Shown here piece by piece: positions 1-5,223 of a DNA stretch of 8,919 nt (position 1 is its first letter; each line of letters opens with the position of its first letter). A program made the translations under genes and the position numbers. The stretch comes from CAYZJD01 sp964478455 (GTDB lineage Bacteria > Acidobacteriota > Terriglobia > Bryobacterales > Bryobacteraceae). Under the pieces are notes generated by a model. The model was not told the DNA's origin and made no database searches. It saw only the letters and a program-made list of their open reading frames with translations. The stretch lies in contig CAYZJD010000181.1 in the NCBI GenBank assembly GCA_964478455.1, positions 1 through 8,919 of the forward strand. The letters run 5' to 3'.

Positions 1-1751
1 ACCACGGTCTCGCGCGAGGTCACCAGCGGCCAGTTCGCGGCGCGGCCGGTCTGCATGACGTTGAGCCCGGAAGCGGGCAGGCTGGGCAGCGTCTTGTCGT
101 CGTAGTAGGCCGTGGGATTCGCCTGGACCAGCGAGACGTACAACCGGTCGTTAGTGCGCTCCTGGTTGATCAGCGAGACCATCTGGTCGAGGTCGATGAA
201 CCGGTTGGCGCGCCAGGCGGCGAATTGCGTCCGGTTGAGCGTTTCCGCATCGCTCAGCAGGATGCGGTGCTCGCCCTTCGGCATACCGCCTGGCAGCAGG
301 ATGCGAAACCCGCGCTCGATCCGCTCACCGCGGTACGGCCGCAGGAAGACCCTGCCCCGCACTTCTTCCCCGGCCGAGACCTCGGCCGATTCGACCCAGG
401 CGTTTTCGATGGACGCGATGCGGCGCTGGGGCAGCAGATCCACGCTCACTTCCACCCGCTTGAGCTTCGGCGCCCTCACCGGGTTGAGGAAGAGCCGGTT
501 GAACCGGTCGCCTACCCAGCCGGCGAGCAGCATCGGCGCCGGCACCGGCATCTCCCCCGGCGCCTGCATGGTGGAGAGCTGCACACTCGAGCCGCGCTCC
601 AGCTCCACCTTGCCGTTCAGGCGGTACGTGGTCTCTAGGCCGAATTCGTTCACCCCGCTGATGGAGTTGAACAGCGTCACCATCATCAGCGTCGGCGTCC
701 ACCTCTGGTGGACAAACACGTTGTAGCGGAAGTTCCGCTCCTTGACGACGGAATCGTTTTCGGCGAGCGAGCGGACCCTCACGCTGACCGGAATCATCTC
801 GGCGGTTTGGCCGAGCACGCCGAGGACGCCGCTGTGGCGGTCCTGCCGGAGCGCCCCCACGATCTCCGTGGCGTTGGCGAACTTGTTGGGCTGGAAGCTC
901 GACGAGAGCACCATCAGCACTTCGGCCTTGCTCATCGGCATCTCGACCGGCCCCAGATTGAAGAACGGGTGGCCGAAGGCGAGCACGCGCCGGCCGTCGT
1001 TGTACGTGACCGTTCCGAGGCCGGAGATCGTCATGTCGCCGGAAACGAGCACCCCGGCAATGGCGTCGCCGGGCTGGAGCGCATCTTTCCAGCCGGCGGC
1101 GGGCCGCGGATCGGCGAGAGTGCCGGCGGCCCCGCCCTGGACCGCAACAAGACCCATCTGTTGGAACAGCGGGCCGAATTCGCGCAGCACGCTCTCGTGG
1201 AAACCGGAGAAGCCAAGAGGCGTCTCGATAGGCGTCAGCACGCCTCCGCCGCCAATGCCGTCCGGCAACGCCAGTTCACGCCGGGCCGCGATCCCGTCCG
1301 GAGCGCGCGCGTCGGTGGGGCGCGAGCTGTCGAGGTCGGAGATTTCCAGCATCAACTCGATGGGCGTGATGCCGCAGATCGCATCCGGCGAGAAGATGCT
1401 CATGCGCAGCGAGATCGCCCCGATAAGCTTGCCGTCGATGAACACCGGGCTTCCGCTCATCCCGCCGGCGACGTTGGTTCGCTGCGCCTTTCCTCCCAGT
1501 TTGGCGAGGATGACGTCCTGCCTGGGTCCCCAAGCGTTCTTCCAGAGGCCGATGATCTCCACCGGAACGGCCTCCGGCTCGGCGCCCTGGAAGACGGTCC
1601 AGGCGTAACCTGTCATGCCCGGCTTCAGGTCCGAAGATTTCAGGATTTCGGTCTTGCCCGCCGTTGGCCTCGGAGGCGCGGCCTCCTGCGCGGGCAACAG
1701 GCAGGCGCTGGCTACGATCGAAACCAAACTCGCGGTGAGGCCCTTCGCCAT
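1..1751 (-). CDS. Secreted SpoIVB/S55-peptidase-like protein (3' end cut by window edge)
   Basis: At least 583 codons are present; the C-terminus lies beyond the left edge. Residues 1-22 form a signal-peptide-like N-terminus (AKGLTASLVSIVASACLLPAQ), so the protein is probably exported; Cys17 could be a weak lipobox Cys. Residues 41-54 (DLKPGMTGYAWTVF) and the GGMSGSPV motif at 96-103 match the serine motif of S55 (SpoIVB-type) peptidases, with Ser101 as candidate nucleophile. A second block at 228-275 carries GDMTISGLGTV and an AFGHPF motif with His261, followed by VGALRQDRHSGVLGVLG at 298-314, which resembles the SpoIVB block around its catalytic His. In SpoIVB the His block precedes the Ser block; here the order is reversed. 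I see no Asp at the spacing before Ser101 that I recall for SpoIVB, so catalytic activity is uncertain. The remainder (about 320-583) is probably beta-rich and unrecognised. The ATG at 1749-1751 was chosen because it begins the signal sequence; no clear Shine-Dalgarno is visible. GATAAT at 1776-1781 (minus) could be a -10 box, without a good -35. Confidence 0.82.
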   Translation of the reverse strand, partial: MAKGLTASLVSIVASACLLPAQEAAPPRPTAGKTEILKSSDLKPGMTGYAWTVFQGAEPEAVPVEIIGLWKNAWGPRQDVILAKLGGKAQRTNVAGGMSGSPVFIDGKLIGAISLRMSIFSPDAICGITPIELMLEISDLDSSRPTDARAPDGIAARRELALPDGIGGGGVLTPIETPLGFSGFHESVLREFGPLFQQMGLVAVQGGAAGTLADPRPAAGWKDALQPGDAIAGVLVSGDMTISGLGTVTYNDGRRVLAFGHPFFNLGPVEMPMSKAEVLMVLSSSFQPNKFANATEIVGALRQDRHSGVLGVLGQTAEMIPVSVRVRSLAENDSVVKERNFRYNVFVHQRWTPTLMMVTLFNSISGVNEFGLETTYRLNGKVELERGSSVQLSTMQAPGEMPVPAPMLLAGWVGDRFNRLFLNPVRAPKLKRVEVSVDLLPQRRIASIENAWVESAEVSAGEEVRGRVFLRPYRGERIERGFRILLPGGMPKGEHRILLSDAETLNRTQFAAWRANRFIDLDQMVSLINQERTNDRLYVSLVQANPTAYYDDKTLPSLPASGLNVMQTGRAANWPLVTSRETV

Positions 1752-1790
1752 GGGAATCTACGATGCGCTGAATCCATTATCGTGCAAACC

Positions 1791-1838
1791 GGGGACAGCC
1801 CGCATGTTTCCCGCGCGGGAAACATGCGGGCTGTCCCC
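1791..1838. repeat. Perfect 48-bp REP-like palindrome
   Basis: The two 24-base arms are exact reverse complements (left arm begins GGGGACAGCCCGCATG, right arm ends CATGCGGGCTGTCCCC), centred on CGCG. It starts one base after the stop codon of the DUF362 gene (1840-1842) and ends 39 nt before the S55-like gene start. The GGGGACAG...CTGTCCCC ends are typical of REP elements mobilised by REP-associated tyrosine transposases; this is from family knowledge, and no transposase is in the window. Its position between two same-strand genes suggests that its transcript folds into a very stable hairpin. That could end or attenuate transcription, or protect the 3' end of the DUF362 message. There is no U-run, so it is not a standard intrinsic terminator. 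Confidence 0.85.
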
Positions 1839-1839
1839 G

Positions 1840-2958
1840 TCACGGGAGCTGGCCGATGTCGCAGGGCAGCGGGCCCATCCACTTCAGTTGCTGGGCGACG
1901 GTGTCGTGCAACCGGTACGTTCGCTTCACGGCCTGCACGTCGGTTCCCCAGACATCGATATTGCCCAGGTCATAGTTGCCCAGCCCCGCCTGCCCGCAGA
2001 ACGTCAGGTAGCCCAGCCAGGACGGGTCGATCGACATCGCCTCCAGGGCAACCCGGTCGGCCGCGATGAAGTCCGTCGAGGCGATCACGATGCGGGAGTC
2101 CACCGCGGTGCCTTCGGTAGGGCCGTTGCCCTCCATGCCCACAAAGCCGTCGATGATGGCCGCGCCCCAGAACGGCTCCAGCTCTTTGGCCGTCAGGAAC
2201 ATGTCGTAGTTCATCTGGCGGACGCCGCAGTGATATCGCCACTTGTCTGTCCACTCGACCGAATCGCCCGGGCGGTTGCGGAGCGGCGCGCCGATCACCA
2301 TGTTCTTCACCGACAGCGTCGCCACCACGCAGTTGTGCGTCTTCATGATGGCGGAACAGAAAATGAAGGCGTCCGGGTCAAACAGGCGGGCCGCCAGCCG
2401 CACGCGCTGCATGTGGATGTCGGCGTTGGCCAGGTGGATGGCGTGATAATCGCCCTCCTGATTGAAATCCACAAGCCGGATGTCCTGGTTCTTCCGCTCC
2501 CCGGCGACGGTGTAGTAGTTGTGGTTGCGGAAGCCGAGCAGCGTGTCCTCGGCCGAGGATTCGGCGATCACGATCGGCCCCCACCAGCGCGTTTCCAGAT
2601 AGTCGAGGATCCCGCGCAGGGTGTCGGCATGGGTCGAGGCGAGCGGATTCCACGCGCTGACGACGTTCGGCTTGATGAGGACATACTTCTTCTCGCCGAG
2701 CAGCGGCAGGATCTCGGTGTCGATGGCCGTCAGGGCATCGTGGACCATCCTTCGGCGATCCTGCCCGTGGATGAGAGCGACTTTCGAGCGGCCGCCGTGC
2801 GGCTTCTGATATCGCCGGGGCGGCCACACCGGCTCGGAGGGGCAACCCGGGATGCGGGCGTTCTTCGATCGTCCGGCATCGCCGCCAAGCGCCGCGCTCC
2901 CCGCCCCAGCCAGGGTAAGGGACCGCAGGAATCGCCGGCGCGAGGAGTCCTTCGACAT
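1840..2958 (-). CDS. Tat-signal DUF362 domain protein
   Basis: 372 residues. The N-terminus has a twin-arginine motif (SRRRFL, residues 6-11) followed by a moderately hydrophobic stretch to about residue 25, so export by the Tat system in folded form is likely. The body matches DUF362 (PF04015): IKPNVV at 95-100, the KTHN motif at 206-209, SVKNMVIG at 216-223, then IIDGFVGMEGNGPTEGT and an IAADRVALEAM segment near the C-terminus. DUF362 proteins have no settled biochemical role; some carry ferredoxin-type clusters, but this one has only scattered Cys residues and no CxxCxxC motif. The start is well supported: GGGAGGTG (2964-2971, minus sense) lies 5 nt before the ATG, and a TATAAT box lies at 2994-2999. 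The stop abuts the palindrome at 1791-1838. The family call is firm; the function is unknown. Confidence 0.95.
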   Translation of the reverse strand: MSKDSSRRRFLRSLTLAGAGSAALGGDAGRSKNARIPGCPSEPVWPPRRYQKPHGGRSKVALIHGQDRRRMVHDALTAIDTEILPLLGEKKYVLIKPNVVSAWNPLASTHADTLRGILDYLETRWWGPIVIAESSAEDTLLGFRNHNYYTVAGERKNQDIRLVDFNQEGDYHAIHLANADIHMQRVRLAARLFDPDAFIFCSAIMKTHNCVVATLSVKNMVIGAPLRNRPGDSVEWTDKWRYHCGVRQMNYDMFLTAKELEPFWGAAIIDGFVGMEGNGPTEGTAVDSRIVIASTDFIAADRVALEAMSIDPSWLGYLTFCGQAGLGNYDLGNIDVWGTDVQAVKRTYRLHDTVAQQLKWMGPLPCDIGQLP

Positions 2959-2993
2959 TGGCGCACCTCCCGGTTTCGGATGCCTTCGTCTCG

Positions 2994-3021
2994 ATTATAG
3001 AGTCATCACGCTGAAGATCCA
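2994..3021 (-). promoter_or_regulatory. Likely sigma70 promoter of the DUF362 gene
   Basis: On the minus strand a perfect TATAAT (2994-2999) lies 16 nt downstream of a weak -35-like TGGATC (3016-3021). The predicted start of transcription near 2987 gives a leader of about 30 nt containing the Shine-Dalgarno of the DUF362 gene. The promoter overlaps the 3' end of the small zinc-ribbon gene. Seen in sequence; activity is inferred. Confidence 0.5.
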
Positions 3022-3203
3022 CCCGAGCGTGTTCGGAAGCCGAAAGCGTCGGTTTCAGACTCCATCCCAGGAGGTTTTCGGAGGATGACTTCAGATTCTG
3101 TCGGGCAGCCGTTGGGACAGAACAGCCACGCCTTTCCATCCCGTTCTTCGATTTGCATCTGCTCCAGACAGAATGGGCACTCGGCGGCTTCTTCTGTCGC
3201 CAT
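3006..3203 (-). CDS. Small zinc-ribbon-like protein
   Basis: 65 residues, starting MATEEAAECPFCLEQM. Two cysteine pairs, CPFC (9-12) and CPNGC (29-33), are separated by a 16-residue beta-hairpin-like stretch (EQMQIEERDGKAWLFC), the usual layout of a zinc ribbon that binds one metal ion. The C-terminal half (34-65) is polar and low in complexity. The frame stays open upstream to about 3440, but that extension is Arg/Ser-rich and unlike protein. The ATG at 3201-3203 has a purine-rich GGAGAAG about 4 nt before it and is the better start. The gene lies 47 nt upstream of the DUF362 start on the same strand, but a separate promoter seems to serve that gene. It may be a nucleic-acid or protein-binding adaptor; no specific role can be given. 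Confidence 0.6.
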   Translation of the reverse strand: MATEEAAECPFCLEQMQIEERDGKAWLFCPNGCPTESEVILRKPPGMESETDAFGFRTRSGGSSA

Positions 3204-3267
3204 CAGCTTCTCCGCGGGCCTCTCGAAGACTACCACGCTGCTATCACGGAGACAAGGGGCAGCCTGG

Positions 3268-3288
3268 ACTGTCCTGGACCCGGACAGT
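3268..3288. repeat. Inverted repeat, 7-bp arms, 7-nt loop
   Basis: ACTGTCC (3268-3274) and GGACAGT (3282-3288) are exact reverse complements around TGGACCC. The GGACAG core resembles the ends of the palindrome at 1791-1838, so this may be a decayed REP-like unit. The resemblance is short and could be chance. Confidence 0.45.
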
Positions 3289-3296
3289 GACGTCGG

Positions 3297-3318
3297 CGGA
3301 CGGACGGAACGGACGGAA
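3297..3318. repeat. Short CGGA tandem repeat
   Basis: Five CGGA units occur as three consecutive copies, a single A, then two more copies and an A. It is a simple low-complexity tract in non-coding DNA. No function is apparent. Confidence 0.5.
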
Positions 3319-3368
3319 GACCGGATTGCGCGAACGGCCGGAAAGCTATAGCATGAGTTTAGGGCCAA

Positions 3369-3385
3369 AACCTCCGGTGGAGGTT
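3369..3385. repeat. Hairpin AACCTCC-GGT-GGAGGTT
   Basis: The 7-bp arms are perfect with a 3-nt loop. Read on the minus strand the hairpin ends in GGTTTTGG, which looks like a weak intrinsic terminator with only four Ts. Read on the plus strand it would bury a GGAGG sequence located before an ATG at 3391. The reading frame from that ATG does not look like protein, so a regulatory reading is not supported. A weak terminator or a chance hairpin are both possible. Confidence 0.4.
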
Positions 3386-3654
3386 GTGCTATGGCTCGTC
3401 GACGTGATCTGACGGGTCGTGATCTTCCCAATTCCCTCACTCTTCTTCCTTCCTGTATTCCGCGTCATTCGCTCTGCGGATCGCGCCGGCCACGCGCCGG
3501 CCGCCGCTTCGTGATGGGCTTCCCTGGTGAGCGGGTGGTGTTCGCCAGCTCTCCGGGCCCCTGCATGTTCGGACTCATCGTGATGTTCCTATCGAAGACG
3601 ATTGGTGTTCTGGACGCACGTGAAGCGGAGCCTTGCTATCCAGGGCTCCCGTGC

Positions 3655-3661
3655 AAGGAGG
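3655..3661 (+). promoter_or_regulatory. Strong ribosome-binding site fixing the membrane-protein start
   Basis: AAGGAGG lies 9 nt before the ATG at 3671. It decides the start against a longer in-frame reading from a TTG at 3602, which has no Shine-Dalgarno and adds a non-hydrophobic Arg-rich lead. Confidence 0.75.
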
Positions 3662-3670
3662 TTGAAAACC

Positions 3671-3970
3671 ATGATCGGCATGAGCTTGACCTCGTTCCTG
3701 GTCTTGCTGGTGATCGCCGTGGTGGTGGCGGTCGTGTTTCATTACGTTTTGCGCTATCGCTACCTGGAAGGACTGGAATCCTTCTTGGCGAAAATCGCCG
3801 TCGCCTGGCTCGGTGGCTGGCTGGGGTCTCCGGTGCTGGGCTATTGGTTGTTCAAGATTGACAATGTGTACGTGGTCCCTGCGATTGTAGGCGCTGTCAC
3901 CCTGGTGTTCCTCAACGTCGTGTTGCTGAAGGCGCTGGGAAAAGCTTGTGGCGGCCGGCCGGCAGCATAA
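3671..3970 (+). CDS. Small three-helix membrane protein
   Basis: 99 residues and the only plausible plus-strand gene in the window. Three hydrophobic segments are visible: about 4-27 (SLTSFLVLLVIAVVVAVVFH), 39-60 (with AWLGGWLGSPVLGYW) and 67-88 (YVVPAIVGAVTLVFLNVVLL). The Gly-rich second helix and the xxPAIVGA third helix recall the small GlsB/YeaQ (transglycosylase-associated) membrane proteins, though the match is loose and the N-terminal helix is extra. The short C-terminal tail ends KACGGRPAA. A strong AAGGAGG supports translation. It converges on the CbiX gene across a 122-nt gap and seems to be a single-gene unit. I do not recognise a definite family; a stress-related or structural inner-membrane role is only a guess from resemblance. 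Confidence 0.75.
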   Translation: MIGMSLTSFLVLLVIAVVVAVVFHYVLRYRYLEGLESFLAKIAVAWLGGWLGSPVLGYWLFKIDNVYVVPAIVGAVTLVFLNVVLLKALGKACGGRPAA

Positions 3971-4092
3971 GCAATCGGCTGCGGTTCTGAGCGAGAAATC
4001 ACAGAGGACAGTACGGGGCCAAAACTCCGAGGGGGATACGCATACGCGTACCTCGCGGCATCGTCAGCAGCATGAGGGCAGCCGGCGGCTAG
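3971..4092. other. Convergent intergenic gap, no clear terminator
   Basis: This 122-nt gap separates the ends of the plus-strand membrane-protein gene and the minus-strand CbiX gene. I see only a 5-bp hairpin (CGGCT/AGCCG) at about 4087-4100 that overlaps the CbiX stop, and no T-run. The string GGGCCAAAACTCCG at 4016-4029 closely resembles GGGCCAAAACCTCCG at 3362-3376 on the other side of the membrane-protein gene. Confidence 0.5.
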
Positions 4093-4470
4093 TCAGCCGG
4101 GGAAAGCCTCGCGGGCGCGGTCGAGCAGGATGCGGGCTAGCGCTTCGTGGCCGTCGAGCGGCGGGGCGGCTTGGATGGCGATGCCGGGATGGGCCGCGGC
4201 GACCCGCTCGACCAGCCGCGGCAGATCGCGCTGCAAGTGAGTGCCGAGGGTCAGGAAGTAGGGGATCACTACAACGCGCGTCGCGCCGCGGGCAACCAGG
4301 CGGTCGACGGCTCCGTTGAGATCGGGCTCGGCCAATTCGAGGAAAGCCGCCTCGACCAGGTCGTAGCCGCCGTCATGGGCAAGCTGGTCCGCCACGGCTC
4401 GCACGGCGTCGTTGGCCGATTCCACCTTCGAGCCGTGCGCGAAGACCGCAAACCCGGTTTTGCCCTGCAC
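4093..4470 (-). CDS. cbiX: Short CbiX/SirB-type sirohydrochlorin chelatase
   Basis: 125 residues, the size of the single-domain (short) CbiX proteins; typical long CbiX or CbiK proteins are about twice this. The enzyme inserts Co2+ or Fe2+ into sirohydrochlorin, for cobalamin or siroheme respectively, in the cytoplasm. Diagnostic blocks are FAVFAHGS at 7-14 with metal-binding His12, FLELAEPDL at 43-51, and VIPYFLTLGTHLQRDLP at 68-84 with His78. Single-domain forms of this family act as homodimers. The metal (Co, Fe or Ni) cannot be told from sequence. The start codon is GTG (4468-4470), 13 nt after the stop of the eight-Cys protein gene; AAGGGGA in that gap can serve as Shine-Dalgarno. The spacing suggests co-transcription. 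No other siroheme or cobalamin gene is in the window. Confidence 0.92.
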   Translation of the reverse strand: MQGKTGFAVFAHGSKVESANDAVRAVADQLAHDGGYDLVEAAFLELAEPDLNGAVDRLVARGATRVVVIPYFLTLGTHLQRDLPRLVERVAAAHPGIAIQAAPPLDGHEALARILLDRAREAFPG

Positions 4471-4483
4471 CGGCCTGTCCCCT

Positions 4484-5134
4484 TCAGACGATGATCCGCG
4501 GCCCGGGCTCGGCCTTGGGCACCCCGGGAAACTGGCTGGCGAGGAAGCTCAGGAAAGCCCGCCCGCGCTTGCGCCCGTTGTTGCGGGTGTACTCGATCCG
4601 CTGGAGGAAGACGAGCGTGCCCAGCAGGTCGGCGTCGCGGATGGTCGCCATGCCGGTCTTCTGCTGAAGCCGCCGGCGGAAGTCGTCCATCTTCTGCTTG
4701 AACCTCAGTTGGATGCCCGCGGCGATGGGGTTCGTGGGCCTGGTCTCATACAGAAGGCCGCTCTCGAGCGTCTTGTATGTCCGTGCCAGCGCTTCAAGCG
4801 CCTCGCGGACATCGAGGTCCACGGTGCCTGTTGTTTCCAGCGCCGCTTCCAAAAGATGCCTTCCGGTGACCGCGATCAGGTCCTCATGCTCCCGCACAAA
4901 CCGCTCGCTGATCTCGATCTCGCGATTCGGCACCTGCTCAGGGTCAAGCGGCTCCAGTCTCTCGTGATGGTGGGCATCCTTGAGGTACTCGCAATCCAAA
5001 GGGCAGTCGACGGTAATCTCCCGGTGGGTGCCGCAGCAGATCGAGCAAATGTCGCCACGAATGCCGGGACAGTGGCGGCGCGGGCGCCGCGTTTCGCATA
5101 ACCGGCAAGTCTTGAGCATTGGTTGGGCGTTCAC
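4484..5134 (-). CDS. Uncharacterised protein with eight-Cys N-terminal cluster
   Basis: 216 residues from a GTG at 5132-5134; an ATG at 5117-5119 (residue 6) is an equally possible start, and neither has a clear Shine-Dalgarno. Residues 10-48 hold eight cysteines with spacing C-x2-C-x8-C-x7-C-x2-CC-x9-C-x3-C (C10, C13, C22, C30, C33, C34, C44, C48), plus His37 and a HHH run at 55-57. This could bind two zinc ions or an iron-sulfur cluster. The rest (about 60-216) is mostly helical and charged, with no transmembrane segment, ending GPRIIV. I do not recognise a named family. It precedes the CbiX gene by 13 nt and follows the dGTPase gene after 89 nt, so it probably heads a two-gene unit. A link to metal or tetrapyrrole handling is suggested only by the neighbour. 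Confidence 0.85.
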   Translation of the reverse strand: MNAQPMLKTCRLCETRRPRRHCPGIRGDICSICCGTHREITVDCPLDCEYLKDAHHHERLEPLDPEQVPNREIEISERFVREHEDLIAVTGRHLLEAALETTGTVDLDVREALEALARTYKTLESGLLYETRPTNPIAAGIQLRFKQKMDDFRRRLQQKTGMATIRDADLLGTLVFLQRIEYTRNNGRKRGRAFLSFLASQFPGVPKAEPGPRIIV

Positions 5135-5223
5135 GGCGGCGTCGCAGAACCCAGAAATCGTAGCCGACTCACCGTGGGATTGCTGATGTATTTTTTATCG
5201 TAACAGACGCGGCGGGGCGCCTT

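Larger units (their letters stand above)
3204..3670. other. Gene-poor stretch of about 470 nt with hairpins and short repeats
   Basis: No open frame here has convincing protein character on either strand. What can be seen: an inverted repeat at 3268-3288, CGGA tandem units at 3297-3318, a hairpin at 3369-3385, two copies of CGCGCCGGCC one base apart (3482-3491 and 3493-3502), and the ribosome-binding site of the membrane-protein gene at its right end. Base composition is patchier than in the neighbouring genes, with a pyrimidine-rich run around 3424-3460. It may hold the leader and promoter of the plus-strand gene, a small RNA, or the remains of an insertion. I could not identify a clear -10/-35 pair for the plus strand. 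Confidence 0.5.

Noticed and set aside
708..2069. Long plus-strand open frame of 453 codons opposite the S55-like gene
   Set aside because: It is His/Arg/Gly-rich without domains, runs across the palindrome and into the DUF362 gene, and mirrors a minus-strand gene with clear motifs. It is a high-GC antisense shadow.
1615..3000. Plus-strand open frame of 461 codons covering the DUF362 gene
   Set aside because: The minus strand encodes a full DUF362 protein with Tat signal, ribosome-binding site and promoter; the plus frame has no domain character.
3204..3440. N-terminal extension of the zinc-ribbon gene up to 3440
   Set aside because: The extension is Arg/Ser-rich and runs through tandem repeats and a hairpin; the ATG at 3201-3203 gives a compact zinc ribbon.
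3451..3572. Minus-strand mini-ORF starting MSPNMQGPGELANTT (37 codons), followed by an overlapping 40-codon frame
   Set aside because: Codon use is partly gene-like, but there is no good ribosome-binding site, no recognisable motif, and the lengths are within chance for GC-rich DNA.
3391..3861. Plus-strand open frame with a GGAGG upstream of its ATG, possibly with a hairpin hiding the ribosome-binding site
   Set aside because: The protein is Arg/Pro/Gly-rich with poor codon use, and its second half overlaps the membrane-protein gene in another frame. The hairpin-control idea has no gene to act on.
4475..4482. CTGTCCCC, matching the end of the REP-like palindrome, in the gap before the CbiX gene
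   Set aside because: Only eight bases with no second arm nearby; read on the minus strand it is part of the purine-rich ribosome-binding region.
5135..5223. AT-rich run (TTTTTTATCG on the plus strand) between the dGTPase and eight-Cys genes, as a terminator or promoter
   Set aside because: No hairpin precedes the T-run, and no -10/-35 pair with proper spacing could be found; TACGAT on the minus strand is a weak -10 only.
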